NCBI RefSeq assembly: GCF_021390155.1
Contig: NZ_CP089985.1
Location: forward strand, 4,351,001 to 4,415,000
Direction of reading: 5' to 3'
DNA length: 64,000 bases
Origin: Pseudomonas sp. HN11
GTDB taxonomy: Bacteria; Pseudomonadota; Gammaproteobacteria; Pseudomonadales; Pseudomonadaceae
Position numbers and translations under genes: made by a program. The notes below the pieces were generated by a model, which was not told the DNA's origin, ran no database searches, and saw only the letters and a list, made by a program, of their open reading frames with translations. Of the stretch, positions 53,631 through 62,947 are shown piece after piece. The first letter of the stretch is position 1; the number at the start of each line of letters is the position of its first letter.

Positions 53631-54977
53631 ATGACCGAGTTAGCCGAACCGCAGATTCCTGCCGCGCCCGCCATGGTGCGGCTGCCCCTCTTGCAACTGA
53701 TTCTGGTAGGCCTGCAACACGTCTTGCTGATGTACGGCGGCGCCGTCGCCGTGCCCCTGATCATTGGCCAGGCCGCCGGCCTGAGTCGTGAAGAAATCGC
53801 TTTTCTGATTAACGCCGACCTGCTGGTGGCCGGTATCGCCACCCTGGTACAGTCCTTTGGCATCGGCCCGGTGGGCATTCGCATGCCGGTGATGATGGGC
53901 GCCAGTTTCGCCGCCGTCGGCAGCATGGTCGCGATGGCCGGCATGCCGGGTATCGGCTTGCAGGGGATCTTCGGCGCGACCATCGCCGCCGGGTTATTCG
54001 GCATGCTCATCGCGCCATTCATGTCCAAGGTCGTGCGCTTTTTCCCGCCGTTGGTGACCGGTACGGTCATCACCGCGATTGGCCTGTCGCTGTTTCCAGT
54101 GGCCGTGAACTGGGCCGGTGGCGGCAGTGCCGCTGCCACGTTCGGCTCACCGATCTATCTGGCAATTGCGGCACTGGTACTCGCCACCATCTTGCTGATC
54201 AACCGCTTCATGCGTGGTTTCTGGGTGAACATCTCGGTGCTGATCGGCATGGGCCTGGGTTACGCCTTATGCGGCGCGCTCGGCATGGTCGACCTCAGCG
54301 GACTGGCGATGGCGCCGTGGGTGCAGGTGGTGACGCCGCTGCACTTCGGCATGCCCAGGTTCGAGTTGGCGCCGATCCTGTCGATGTGCCTGGTGGTGGT
54401 GATCATCTTTGTCGAGTCCACCGGAATGTTCCTCGCCTTGGGCAAGATCACCGGCCAGGACGTCACGCCAAAGATGCTGCGCCGTGGCTTGCTGTGTGAT
54501 GCCGGTGCGTCCTTCTTTGCCGGTTTTTTCAACACCTTCACCCACTCCTCGTTCGCCCAGAACATCGGCCTGGTGCAGATGACCGGCGTGCGCTGCCGCT
54601 CGGTGACGATCATGGCCGGGGTCTTCCTGATTGTGCTCAGCCTGTTGCCCAAGGCCGCCTACCTGGTGGCGTCGATTCCGCCGGCAGTGCTGGGCGGCGC
54701 GGCCATCGCCATGTTCGGCATGGTGGCGGCGACCGGGATCAAGATCCTCCAGGAAGCCGACATCGCCGACCGTCGCAACCAGTTGCTGGTGGCCGTGAGC
54801 ATCGGCATGGGCCTGATCCCGGTGGTGCGCCCGGAGTTCTTCGCGCAGCTACCGTTGTGGATGAGCCCGATTACCCACAGTGGCATCGCCATGGCCACGC
54901 TCAGCGCGTTGTCGCTGAATATCCTTTTCAACATTCTCGGCGGCGCTGAACGACCTGCCGTTGCTCACACGCATTGA
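53631..54977 (+). CDS. NCS2 urate/xanthine permease
   Basis: The 448-residue membrane protein of the nucleobase:cation symporter-2 family has VGLQHVLLMYGGAVAVPLII near the N-terminus, MMGASFAAVGSMVAMA, and the signature FVESTGMFLALGKITGQD with FFAGFFNTFTHSSFAQNIGL. QHVLLMY is the NCS2 substrate-pathway motif. Placed right after puuD it most likely imports urate. GAGG upstream of the ATG. Confidence 0.94.
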   Translation: MTELAEPQIPAAPAMVRLPLLQLILVGLQHVLLMYGGAVAVPLIIGQAAGLSREEIAFLINADLLVAGIATLVQSFGIGPVGIRMPVMMGASFAAVGSMVAMAGMPGIGLQGIFGATIAAGLFGMLIAPFMSKVVRFFPPLVTGTVITAIGLSLFPVAVNWAGGGSAAATFGSPIYLAIAALVLATILLINRFMRGFWVNISVLIGMGLGYALCGALGMVDLSGLAMAPWVQVVTPLHFGMPRFELAPILSMCLVVVIIFVESTGMFLALGKITGQDVTPKMLRRGLLCDAGASFFAGFFNTFTHSSFAQNIGLVQMTGVRCRSVTIMAGVFLIVLSLLPKAAYLVASIPPAVLGGAAIAMFGMVAATGIKILQEADIADRRNQLLVAVSIGMGLIPVVRPEFFAQLPLWMSPITHSGIAMATLSALSLNILFNILGGAERPAVAHTH

Positions 54978-55413
54978 TTCCTTTGTTAGTAAAACAATAA
55001 CAACAAACAGGGAACACCCACATGCACACCCTTTGCCTGGGGCCGGCCACGAGCCGTGCCCCATTCTCGCCCCACGCGCGCTCTAACAGCGCACTTGAGC
55101 CACGGCCTGGGAGCCAGTATTCTCCGCGCCCGCTCGACTCGACTCAAAAAAAAACAGCGAATGTAAAAGCTGACTGCAAGGCCAACTTATCCCGGCCTTA
55201 TGTCTGCGGCCAAAGTGCGCAAACGTCCTCTGAATTCGACTGCATCCGATGCAGCCGACGGGGATTTTTTGGCTTTTTAAACACCTTGGCGCAGCTCTTG
55301 CTAAAAGCACTAAAGCTGACCGAACAGACGATTTTTGCAGCGAACCAAAAGGCGCCACACCAGAGCGCCTGCATAGAAGAAAAACCATAAAACTTTAACT
55401 CGGGAGCAACCGA
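54978..55413. other. Long intergenic region before Tsx-like gene
   Basis: This is the longest stretch without a gene, 436 bases. An open frame at 55022-55390 covers most of it but its product is basic, low in hydrophobic residues at first and without recognisable domains, so I treat it as chance. A short perfect hairpin CTGCAT-CCG-ATGCAG lies at 55240-55254, with T-rich DNA beyond it. The region probably holds the Tsx promoter and a long leader. Confidence 0.45.
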
Positions 55414-56199
55414 ATGAAACCTATGTTCAAAGGCCTGATGCTGGCGGGATCCCTGCTGGCCGGTGGCCAAGCCGTGGCCGGTGACCTGTTGCAATGGCAA
55501 AACAACAGCCTGACATACCTGTGGGGCAAGAGCTTTACCGTCAACCCGCAGATCCAGCAAACGGTCACGTTCGAACATGCCGATGCCTGGAAGTACGGCG
55601 ACAACTTTATCTTCGTCGACCGCATCTTTTACAACGGCAAGGAAGACGGCAATGTCGGCCCCAGTACTTATTACGGTGAAATAAGCCCACGCCTGTCGTT
55701 CGGCAAGATCCTTGATAAAGACCTGTCGTTCGGCCCGATCAAAGACGTGCTGCTGGCATTCACTTATGAGTTTGGCGAAGGCGATAACGAGTCGTACCTG
55801 CTCGGCCCGGGCTTTGACCTGAACATCCCTGGCTTCGACTACTTCCAGTTGAACTTCTACCAGCGCCAGACCGAAGGCAATCGCCCGGGTGATGGCGTCT
55901 GGCAGATCACCCCGGTCTGGTCTTACACCATTCCCGTGGGCAACTCCGACGTGTTGATCGACGGTTTCATGGACTGGGTAACGGACAACGACAAGAACGC
56001 CCGGGGCACTTACCACGCCAACCTGCACTTCAACCCGCAGGTCAAATATGACTTGGGTAAAGCGTTGCATTGGGGCGATAAGCAACTGTATGTGGGCTTT
56101 GAATACGATTACTGGAAGAACAAGTACGGGATCGAAGATTCAGGTGCGTTCAAGACCAACCAGGACACCGCCAGCTTTTTGGTCAAGTACCACTTCTAA
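55414..56199 (+). CDS. Tsx/OmpK-type nucleoside channel, outer membrane
   Basis: The 261-residue outer-membrane protein has a Sec signal peptide (MKPMFKGLMLAGSLLAGGQA, cleavage near AVA-GD) and a beta-barrel with aromatic-rich strands, ending in Phe (SFLVKYHF), as barrel proteins do. It matches the Tsx/OmpK nucleoside-specific channel family (LTYLWGKSFTVNP; FIFVDRIFYNG). Its place after the urate permease suggests it brings purine compounds across the outer membrane. Confidence 0.92.
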   Translation: MKPMFKGLMLAGSLLAGGQAVAGDLLQWQNNSLTYLWGKSFTVNPQIQQTVTFEHADAWKYGDNFIFVDRIFYNGKEDGNVGPSTYYGEISPRLSFGKILDKDLSFGPIKDVLLAFTYEFGEGDNESYLLGPGFDLNIPGFDYFQLNFYQRQTEGNRPGDGVWQITPVWSYTIPVGNSDVLIDGFMDWVTDNDKNARGTYHANLHFNPQVKYDLGKALHWGDKQLYVGFEYDYWKNKYGIEDSGAFKTNQDTASFLVKYHF

Positions 56200-56218
56200 C
56201 TGAGCACAACATTCCCCT

Positions 56219-56308
56219 TGTGGGAGCGCGCTTGCTCGCGAATGCGGTGGATCAGTCAGCACATGAGTTGACTGGCACACCGCATTCGCGAGCAAGCCCG
56301 CTCCCACA
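56219..56308. repeat. REPIN
   Basis: Inverted arms TGTGGGAGCGCGCTTGCTCG and CGAGCAAGCCCGCTCCCACA are extended inward by GAATGCGGTG/CACCGCATTC, with a 30-base spacer. It is the best-formed REPIN of the window and lies between the convergent Tsx and patatin genes. Confidence 0.92.
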
Positions 56309-56309
56309 G

Positions 56310-57440
56310 TTAGATTGGGGGCAACCCCAGAAACCGCGTAATTTCCTCGCGCTTGGCCAACGCGTCACGCCGCCCCAACTCGATCAACTCGCTGCAATAC
56401 CCCGCCTCGAACAGTAAGTAACTCAATACCCCTGCCCCGCTCGTCTTGGTCGCCCCCGGCCCACGCAAAAACAAGCGCAAAGCCGCCGGCAATTCCTGAC
56501 GATGGCGCGCCGCGATTTCGTCGATCGGCTGGCTGGGCGCAATCACCAGCACTTCCACCGCCGCCACCCCTGGCGCAGCATGGCTGAACTGATTCAAGCG
56601 CTCCAGCAACTCGATATCGCTTTCCAGGCTGTCAATGAATGTGCTGTTGAGCATGTGCCCGCCGATCTGCGCCAGAGTCGGCTCCTGGCCGGTGTAGGTA
56701 CGCTGCGCCGCGGGTTCATTACCTCGCGGGTTGCCGCTGACGCCGACCACCAGCACGCGACTGGCGCCTAGGTGCAACGCCGGACTGATGGGAGCCGATT
56801 GCCGCACAGCGCCGTCGCCGAAGTACTCCTGGTCGAGTTTGACCGGGGCAAACAGCAAAGGAATCGCCGAACTGGCCAGCAGGTGCTCAACCGTCAGTTG
56901 GGTGGGCATGCCGATGCGACGGTGGCGCAACCAGGCGTCGATGGTGCCACCACCCTGGTAGAACGTCACCGCCTGGCCGGACTCGTAACCAAAGGCGGTG
57001 ACGGCCACAGCATGCAGGTGCTTGTTGCGGATGGCCTCATCGATGCCGTCCAGGTTCAAGCGTTCTTGCAACAAGTCACGTAAGGGTGAACTGTTGAGCA
57101 ATGCCACTGGCACCTGGGCTCCCAGGCCTAGCAAGCTATGGATAAAGAAACGTCCCGCCTGGCGAATCACCCCTGGCCAATCGCTGCGCAACACCAGATG
57201 GCTGCGAAAGCCCTGCCAGAACGCAGTCAGGCGTTGAATGGCCGCCGTGAAGTCCATCGCCCCGCTGGCCAGCGTCACCGCATTAATCGCGCCGGCCGAG
57301 GTGCCCACGATCACCGGAAAAGGATTAGGCGCCCCCGGTGGCAGCAACTCGGCAATCGCCGCCAACACCCCCACCTGATACGCCGCTCGCGCCCCGCCGC
57401 CGGAAAGAATCAAGCCTGTAACCGGTTCAGCTGGGCGCAT
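56310..57440 (-). CDS. Patatin-like phospholipase
   Basis: The 376-residue protein has the patatin catalytic dyad: oxyanion motif LSGGGARAAYQVGVL at about 12-26, nucleophile Ser48 in VGTSAGAIN, and Asp in FGDGAVR near 208. It is a serine lipid acyl hydrolase. No signal peptide, so intracellular or exported by another route; no two-partner barrel domain is attached. It is 33 bases downstream of htrB on the same strand, possibly cotranscribed. Confidence 0.93.
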   Translation of the reverse strand: MRPAEPVTGLILSGGGARAAYQVGVLAAIAELLPPGAPNPFPVIVGTSAGAINAVTLASGAMDFTAAIQRLTAFWQGFRSHLVLRSDWPGVIRQAGRFFIHSLLGLGAQVPVALLNSSPLRDLLQERLNLDGIDEAIRNKHLHAVAVTAFGYESGQAVTFYQGGGTIDAWLRHRRIGMPTQLTVEHLLASSAIPLLFAPVKLDQEYFGDGAVRQSAPISPALHLGASRVLVVGVSGNPRGNEPAAQRTYTGQEPTLAQIGGHMLNSTFIDSLESDIELLERLNQFSHAAPGVAAVEVLVIAPSQPIDEIAARHRQELPAALRLFLRGPGATKTSGAGVLSYLLFEAGYCSELIELGRRDALAKREEITRFLGLPPI

Positions 57441-57473
57441 TGCGTCACTCCATGTCGGGAAAAGTCTGTCTTA

Positions 57474-58406
57474 TCAACGGCGTTTTTCGTACAGCTTAGG
57501 CTCACCCGGGGGCCGGCTCTTGAAGCGGCGATGGGTCCACAGGTATTGCTCGGGGCATCCACGTACCGAGGCTTCGACCCATTGGTTGATGCGCAGGCAG
57601 TCGACTTCATCGCTCTCGCCAGGGAAGTCCGTGAGCGGCGGATGGATCACCAAGCGGTAACCGCTACCGTCGGCCAGGCGCTGCTGGGTGAACGGCACCA
57701 CCAGCGCCTTGCCCAGCTTGGCGAACTTGCTGGTGGCCGGCACGGTGGCGGCCTGGATGCCGAACAGCGGCACGAAGATACTTTGCTTGGCGCCGTAGTC
57801 CTGGTCCGGCGCGTACCAGATGGCCCGGCCGGCGCGCAGCAGCTTGAGCATGCCACGCACGTCTTCGCGCTCCACGGCCAGGGAATCGAGGTTGTGGCGT
57901 TCGCGGCCACGGCGCTGAATGTAGTCGAACAACGGGTTGCCGTGCTCGCGGTACATGCCATCGATGGTGTGCTTCTGCCCCAGCAACGCTGCGCCGATCT
58001 CCAGGGTGGTGAAGTGCAGGGCCATTAGGATCACGCCCTTGCCATCCAGCTGGGCCTGTTTGAGGTGTTCCAGGCCTTCGACATGGGCCAGACGCGCCAG
58101 GCGCTGGCGCGACCACCACCAGCTCATGGCCATTTCAAAAAAGGCGATGCCGGTGGAGGCGAAATTTTCTTTGAGCAGCTGTTTGCGCTCTTTGGCGGAT
58201 TTTTCCGGGAAGCACAATTCCAGGTTTCGCGCGGCAATGCGGCGACGCTCGCCGGCCACGCGGTACATGCCGGCGCCGAGCAGGCGACCAATGGTCAAGA
58301 GCGCACGGTACGGCAGTTGGGTAACCAGCCACAGTAGGCCCAGCCCCAGCCATAACAGCCAGAAACGCGGGTGAAAAAATACAGCTCGAAAACGCGGGCG
58401 ATCCAT
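57474..58406 (-). CDS. htrB: Lipid A biosynthesis acyltransferase (LpxL/HtrB type)
   Basis: The 310-residue inner-membrane enzyme adds a secondary acyl chain to lipid A. An N-terminal membrane anchor ([19 protein letters not shown]) is followed by the HX4E catalytic motif ([14 protein letters not shown]) and [12 protein letters not shown] at 58427 is in frame, but the ATG at 58406 is more likely. It diverges from minC, as in P. aeruginosa (htrB next to minCDE) from memory. Confidence 0.93.
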   Translation of the reverse strand: MDRPRFRAVFFHPRFWLLWLGLGLLWLVTQLPYRALLTIGRLLGAGMYRVAGERRRIAARNLELCFPEKSAKERKQLLKENFASTGIAFFEMAMSWWWSRQRLARLAHVEGLEHLKQAQLDGKGVILMALHFTTLEIGAALLGQKHTIDGMYREHGNPLFDYIQRRGRERHNLDSLAVEREDVRGMLKLLRAGRAIWYAPDQDYGAKQSIFVPLFGIQAATVPATSKFAKLGKALVVPFTQQRLADGSGYRLVIHPPLTDFPGESDEVDCLRINQWVEASVRGCPEQYLWTHRRFKSRPPGEPKLYEKRR

Positions 58407-58525
58407 TACAGATTCCGGTAAAGACAAGGGCCGCGCATTCTACAACGGTTCGACCCGGCTTGCGGCGGGTGAGTGTTCTCGTTATAAGTCTCGACACTTT
58501 TCGTGACAAGCCGCTTTTGCCGACC

Positions 58526-59263
58526 ATGAGCCAAACCGAACCGCTAGACCAAGATCCCGTGTTCCAGCTGAAAGGCAGCATGCTCGCCATCACCGTGCTG
58601 GAACTTGCCCGTAACGACCTCGACGCCCTGGATCGCCAACTGGCCGCCAAGGTTGCCCTGGCGCCCAACTTTTTCAACAATGCCCCGCTGGTGCTGGCCC
58701 TGGACAAACTGCCCGCCGGCCAAGGCAGCATCGACCTCCCCGGCCTGATGCGTGTATGCCGTTCCCACGGCCTGCGCACCCTGGCGATTCGTGCCAGCCG
58801 CATCGAAGACATTGCTGCAGCCATCGCCATTGAACTGCCAGTACTGCCACCGTCCGGCGCACGCGAGCGTCCGCTTGAACCATTGGTCGGTGAAGAGAAG
58901 AAAAAACCGGAAAAACCACCGGAGCCTGCGATCAAGCCTACAAAGATCATCACCTCGCCCGTACGCGGCGGACAGCAGATTTACGCCCAGGGTGGCGACC
59001 TTGTAGTCATCTCTTCGGTCAGTCCCGGGGCGGAACTTCTCGCCGATGGCAACATCCATGTATACGGCCCGATGCGCGGACGTGCCCTCGCCGGCATCAA
59101 GGGTGATACCAAGGCCCGTATTTTTTGCCAGCAGTTGACCGCTGAGCTAGTGTCCATCGCAGGCCAGTACAAGGTTTCAGAAGATTTGCGCCGTGATCCG
59201 CTGTGGGGGGCTTCGGTGCAGGTCAACCTGTCGGGCGATGTGTTGAACATCATCCGTCTTTAA
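58526..59263 (+). CDS. minC: Septum site-determining protein MinC
   Basis: The 245-residue inhibitor of FtsZ assembly has an N-terminal domain ([20 protein letters not shown]), a Pro/Lys-rich linker at about 115-138, and the C-terminal beta-helix that binds MinD ([35 protein letters not shown]). The ATG at 58526 gives the family N-terminus MSQTEPL; the upstream frame start at 58460 has no ribosome site. First gene of minCDE. Confidence 0.96.
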   Translation: MSQTEPLDQDPVFQLKGSMLAITVLELARNDLDALDRQLAAKVALAPNFFNNAPLVLALDKLPAGQGSIDLPGLMRVCRSHGLRTLAIRASRIEDIAAAIAIELPVLPPSGARERPLEPLVGEEKKKPEKPPEPAIKPTKIITSPVRGGQQIYAQGGDLVVISSVSPGAELLADGNIHVYGPMRGRALAGIKGDTKARIFCQQLTAELVSIAGQYKVSEDLRRDPLWGASVQVNLSGDVLNIIRL

Positions 59264-59329
59264 CGGATACTGCCGCATTTTCCAAGCATCTCTAGACTCT
59301 GATAGCACAGCGAAACCGGCATTACTTAT

Positions 59330-59350
59330 GTAGGAATTATTTTTTCCTAC
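59330..59350 (+). other. Hairpin between minC and minD
   Basis: Arms GTAGGAA and TTCCTAC with a T-rich loop lie in the 166-base minC-minD gap. It may end part of the minC transcripts or mark a separate minDE leader; no T run follows. Confidence 0.4.
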
Positions 59351-59429
59351 AAGGCTGTCCGCCTGCAGCGAGTTCCAAGAGATGTTTTTCAGGGACTAAA
59401 ACGTCCTTCTTCCTTAGGGGTGAAACACC

Positions 59430-60242
59430 TTGGCCAAGATTCTCGTGGTTACATCCGGCAAGGGTGGTGTGGGTAAGACCACCACCAGCGCCGCTATCGG
59501 TACCGGTCTCGCTCTGCGCGGCCACAAGACAGTCATCGTTGACTTCGACGTCGGCTTGCGTAACCTCGACCTGATCATGGGCTGCGAACGCCGCGTGGTG
59601 TATGACTTCGTCAATGTGGTCAATGGTGAAGCGAACCTGCAACAGGCCCTGATCAAGGACAAGCGCCTTGAGAACCTGTACGTGCTGGCCGCCAGCCAGA
59701 CCCGTGACAAAGACGCGCTGACCAAAGAAGGCGTCGGCAAAGTTCTGGCCGAGCTGAAGGAGACCTTCGAGTACGTGGTCTGCGATTCGCCGGCCGGTAT
59801 CGAAACCGGTGCTCACCTGGCCATGTACTTCGCCGATGAAGCCATCGTGGTCACCAACCCGGAAGTGTCCTCCGTACGTGACTCGGACCGCATGCTGGGC
59901 CTGCTGGCCAGCAAATCCAAGCGCGCCGAGGAAGGCCAGGATCCGATCAAGGAACACCTGCTGCTCACCCGTTACAACCCTGAGCGCGTCAGCAACGGCG
60001 AAATGCTCGGTGTTGAAGACGTGAAGGAAATCCTCGCAGTGACCCTGTTGGGCGTGATTCCAGAATCCCAGGCCGTCCTGAAGGCTTCCAACCAGGGGGT
60101 TCCGGTGATTCTTGACGACCAGAGCGACGCCGGCCAGGCGTACAGCGATGCCGTCGATCGCTTGCTGGGCAAGTCCGTGGAACATCGCTTCCTCGATGTC
60201 AAGAAGAAGGGATTCTTCGAGCGTATCTTTGGAGGCAACTAA
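59430..60242 (+). CDS. minD: Septum site-determining ATPase MinD
   Basis: The 270-residue deviant-Walker ATPase recruits MinC to the membrane. It has SGKGGVGKTTTSAAIG at residues 9-24, the DFDVGLRNLDLIMGCERR region and a C-terminal amphipathic membrane helix (KKKGFFERIFGGN). The start is TTG, with AGGGG upstream. It is four bases before minE. Confidence 0.97.
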   Translation: MAKILVVTSGKGGVGKTTTSAAIGTGLALRGHKTVIVDFDVGLRNLDLIMGCERRVVYDFVNVVNGEANLQQALIKDKRLENLYVLAASQTRDKDALTKEGVGKVLAELKETFEYVVCDSPAGIETGAHLAMYFADEAIVVTNPEVSSVRDSDRMLGLLASKSKRAEEGQDPIKEHLLLTRYNPERVSNGEMLGVEDVKEILAVTLLGVIPESQAVLKASNQGVPVILDDQSDAGQAYSDAVDRLLGKSVEHRFLDVKKKGFFERIFGGN

Positions 60243-60245
60243 ACA

Positions 60246-60500
60246 ATGAAATTTCTCGACTTCTTTCGCGCCAACAAAAAGCCTACGACCGCGTCGGTAG
60301 CGAAAGAGCGTCTACAGATCATCGTGGCGCACGAACGCGGCCAACGCAGCACGCCGGATTACCTGCCAGCCTTGCAGAAGGAACTGGTCGAGGTGATCCG
60401 CAAGTACGTCAATATCGGCAACGATGACGTGCATGTCGCCCTGGAAAATGACGGCAGCTGCTCGATTCTGGAACTCAATATCACCCTGCCTGATCGTTGA
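60246..60500 (+). CDS. minE: Cell division topological factor MinE
   Basis: The 84-residue protein has the N-terminal MinD-activating/membrane segment ([20 protein letters not shown], then [11 protein letters not shown]) and the C-terminal topological domain ([18 protein letters not shown]). It stimulates MinD ATPase and drives the pole-to-pole oscillation that places the septum at mid-cell. Last gene of the min operon proper; rluA follows 95 bases later. Confidence 0.97.
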   Translation: MKFLDFFRANKKPTTASVAKERLQIIVAHERGQRSTPDYLPALQKELVEVIRKYVNIGNDDVHVALENDGSCSILELNITLPDR

Positions 60501-60595
60501 TCGAACAGGCGGCCGCCACGGCGGCTCGTTCACCCTGACCCGTTTTGCGGGCCGGGTGGGCGAGCCGCCGTTGGCGTTTGTTACGAGGCTGTTTA

Positions 60596-61231
60596 ATGCC
60601 GTTGTCCAACATCCACATCCTCCACCGGGACGACGCCGTCCTGGTGGTGAACAAGCCGACCCTGCTGCTCTCGGTGCCTGGCCGCGCCGACGACAACAAG
60701 GACTGTCTGATCACCCGCCTGCAGGAAAACGGCTACCCCGAAGCCCGCATCGTGCATCGCCTGGACTGGGAAACCTCGGGCATCATCCTGCTGGCCCGTG
60801 ACGCCGACACCCACCGCGAACTGTCCCGCCAATTTCACGACCGTGAAACCGAAAAGGCCTACACCGCCCTGGCCTGGGGCCAACCGGAACTGGACAGCGG
60901 CAGCATCGATTTACCCCTGCGCTACGACCCGCCGACCAAACCACGCCATGTGGTGGACCACGAATTCGGCAAGCATGCGCTGACCTTCTGGAAAGTGCTG
61001 GAGCGTTGTGGCGATTGGTGCCGTGTGGAACTGACGCCGATCACCGGGCGTTCGCACCAGCTGCGCGTGCACATGCTGTCCATCGGCCACCCATTGCTGG
61101 GAGATGGTCTGTATGCCCATGAACAGGCCCTGGCTGCCTGGCCGCGCTTGTGCCTGCATGCGAGCATGTTGAGCTTCACCCATCCGCAGAGTGGCGAGCG
61201 CCTGCGTTTTGAGTGCCCTGCGCCGTTCTAG
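60596..61231 (+). CDS. rluA: RluA family pseudouridine synthase
   Basis: The 211-residue enzyme resembles E. coli RluA, which modifies 23S rRNA and some tRNAs. The catalytic Asp is in IVHRLDWETSGI, and TPITGRSHQLRVHMLSIGHP and LLGDGLYA are family motifs. It lacks an S4 domain, as RluA does. The ATG at 60596 has GAGG upstream and gives MPLSNIHILHRDDAVLVVNK; the frame start at 60545 overlaps less plausible sequence. Same order after minE as in P. aeruginosa. Confidence 0.92.
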   Translation: MPLSNIHILHRDDAVLVVNKPTLLLSVPGRADDNKDCLITRLQENGYPEARIVHRLDWETSGIILLARDADTHRELSRQFHDRETEKAYTALAWGQPELDSGSIDLPLRYDPPTKPRHVVDHEFGKHALTFWKVLERCGDWCRVELTPITGRSHQLRVHMLSIGHPLLGDGLYAHEQALAAWPRLCLHASMLSFTHPQSGERLRFECPAPF

Positions 61232-61328
61232 CATTGGCAATACGCTTCCACATTTAGTTCTGTGTCAGTTCTAGACACCGAGTGAAACCAATACGGTAAA
61301 CTCCGCGCACTGCTGTCTGGAGCTATTT

Positions 61329-62618
61329 ATGCGCGAAGCGTTGAATCAAGGCCTGATCGACTTCCTCAAGGCCTCCCCTACTCCTTTTCATGCCACTGCC
61401 GCCCTGGCCCAGCGCCTGGAAGCGGCCGGTTACCAGCGTCTCGACGAGCGCGAAACCTGGACCACCGAGGCCAACGGTCGCTATTACGTGACCCGCAACG
61501 ATTCCTCGATCATCGCCTTCAAGCTCGGCCGCCATTCGCCGCTGCAGGGCGGTATCCGCCTGGTCGGTGCCCACACCGACAGCCCGTGCCTGCGGGTCAA
61601 GCCTCAACCCGAGCTGCAACGCCAGGGCTTCTGGCAACTGGGCGTGGAAGTCTACGGCGGTGCACTGCTGGCACCGTGGTTCGACCGCGACCTGTCCCTG
61701 GCCGGCCGCGTGACCTTCCGCCGCGACGGTAAGGTCGAAAGCCAGCTGATCGACTTCAAGCTGCCCATCGCCATCATCCCCAACCTGGCCATTCACCTGA
61801 ACCGTGAAGCCAACCAAGGCTGGGCGATCAATGCCCAGACCGAGCTGCCACCGATCCTCGCGCAATTTGCCGGGGACGAGCGCGTGGACTTTCGCGCCGT
61901 GCTCACCGAGCAACTTGCCCGCGAGCACGGGCTGAACGCCGACGTGGTGCTCGACTACGAGTTGAGCTTCTACGACACCCAGAGCGCTGCGGTCATTGGC
62001 CTGAACGGCGACTTCATCGCCGGCGCACGCCTGGACAACCTGCTGTCGTGCTATGCCGGCCTGCAAGCCTTGCTCACCAGCGACAGCGAAGAAACCTGCG
62101 TGCTGGTGTGCAACGACCACGAAGAAGTCGGCTCCTGCTCGGCCTGCGGCGCCGACGGGCCGATGCTGGAACAGACCCTGCGTCGCTTGTTGCCGGAGGG
62201 GGAAGAATTCGTACGCACCATTCAGAAATCCCTGTTGGTGTCTGCGGATAATGCCCACGGCGTGCACCCAAACTATGCCGAGAAGCACGACGCCAACCAC
62301 GGTCCCAAGCTCAACGCGGGCCCGGTGATCAAGGTCAACAGCAACCAGCGGTACGCCACCAACAGCGAAACCGCCGGGTTCTTCCGCCACCTGTGCATGG
62401 CCCAGGAAGTACCGGTGCAGAGCTTCGTGGTGCGCAGCGACATGGGCTGCGGCTCCACCATCGGCCCGATCACCGCCAGCCACCTGGGCGTGCGCACCGT
62501 GGACATCGGCCTGCCGACGTTTGCCATGCACTCCATTCGTGAGCTGTGCGGCAGCCATGATTTGGCGCATCTGGTGAAGGTGCTGGGCGCGTTCTACGCG
62601 AGCCGCGACTTGCCCTGA
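61329..62618 (+). CDS. apeB: M18 family aminopeptidase
   Basis: The 429-residue di-zinc aminopeptidase has metal-site segments [43 protein letters not shown] and [12 protein letters not shown], with [12 protein letters not shown] near the end. It is cytosolic and cleaves N-terminal acidic or neutral residues. It starts at an ATG with GGAG eight bases upstream and is followed by a large inverted repeat. Confidence 0.95.
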   Translation: MREALNQGLIDFLKASPTPFHATAALAQRLEAAGYQRLDERETWTTEANGRYYVTRNDSSIIAFKLGRHSPLQGGIRLVGAHTDSPCLRVKPQPELQRQGFWQLGVEVYGGALLAPWFDRDLSLAGRVTFRRDGKVESQLIDFKLPIAIIPNLAIHLNREANQGWAINAQTELPPILAQFAGDERVDFRAVLTEQLAREHGLNADVVLDYELSFYDTQSAAVIGLNGDFIAGARLDNLLSCYAGLQALLTSDSEETCVLVCNDHEEVGSCSACGADGPMLEQTLRRLLPEGEEFVRTIQKSLLVSADNAHGVHPNYAEKHDANHGPKLNAGPVIKVNSNQRYATNSETAGFFRHLCMAQEVPVQSFVVRSDMGCGSTIGPITASHLGVRTVDIGLPTFAMHSIRELCGSHDLAHLVKVLGAFYASRDLP

Positions 62619-62625
62619 TGTGGCA

Positions 62626-62660
62626 TGGGGTTGATGTGTTTCTGATACACATCAACCCCA
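62626..62660 (+). terminator. Strong inverted repeat after apeB
   Basis: Perfect 14-bp arms TGGGGTTGATGTGT/ACACATCAACCCCA surround a 7-base loop, eight bases after the apeB stop. There is no T run, so it may be a Rho-assisted terminator or a 3'-end stabiliser. Confidence 0.6.
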
Positions 62661-62718
62661 CTTCCTGCAATCCGACCTAGACTTGTCAGTATTCCCACTC
62701 CGACAAGGCCGTCGCCCC

Positions 62719-62895
62719 ATGATCTCCATGTCCTCCTTCCACGCCATGCTTATCCCGATCCTGATCGGCATGATCATGCTCGCCGTGGGCTTCAACTTCC
62801 GTGACAAGCCCCTCGGCGTATTCGGCATGTGGATTGGCATGCTGCTGATCCTGGGCACCGTGGTCTACAAGATCCTCGCAAAACTGGCTGAATGA
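62719..62895 (+). CDS. Small two-pass membrane protein
   Basis: The 58-residue protein (MISMSSFHAMLIPILIGMIM, then LAVGFNFRDKPLGVFGMW) has two membrane segments and a short FRDKP loop. Function unknown. The start could also be the second Met at 62728; the ATG at 62719 is preceded by a weak AAGG. It lies between apeB and the YbiO-type channel, same strand. Confidence 0.75.
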   Translation: MISMSSFHAMLIPILIGMIMLAVGFNFRDKPLGVFGMWIGMLLILGTVVYKILAKLAE

Positions 62896-62947
62896 CGCTT
62901 GCGCTCGTACACTCGGTCAACTCGTCGTTTTCAAGGTTGACCGCCTC

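Noticed and set aside
55022..55390. A 122-codon open frame before the Tsx-like gene
   Set aside because: A passable ribosome site exists, but the product has no recognisable domain and unusual composition; it could not be supported as a gene.
56220..56417. A 65-codon open frame through the REPIN
   Set aside because: It is the usual translation of a REP palindrome and runs into the 3' end of the patatin gene antisense.
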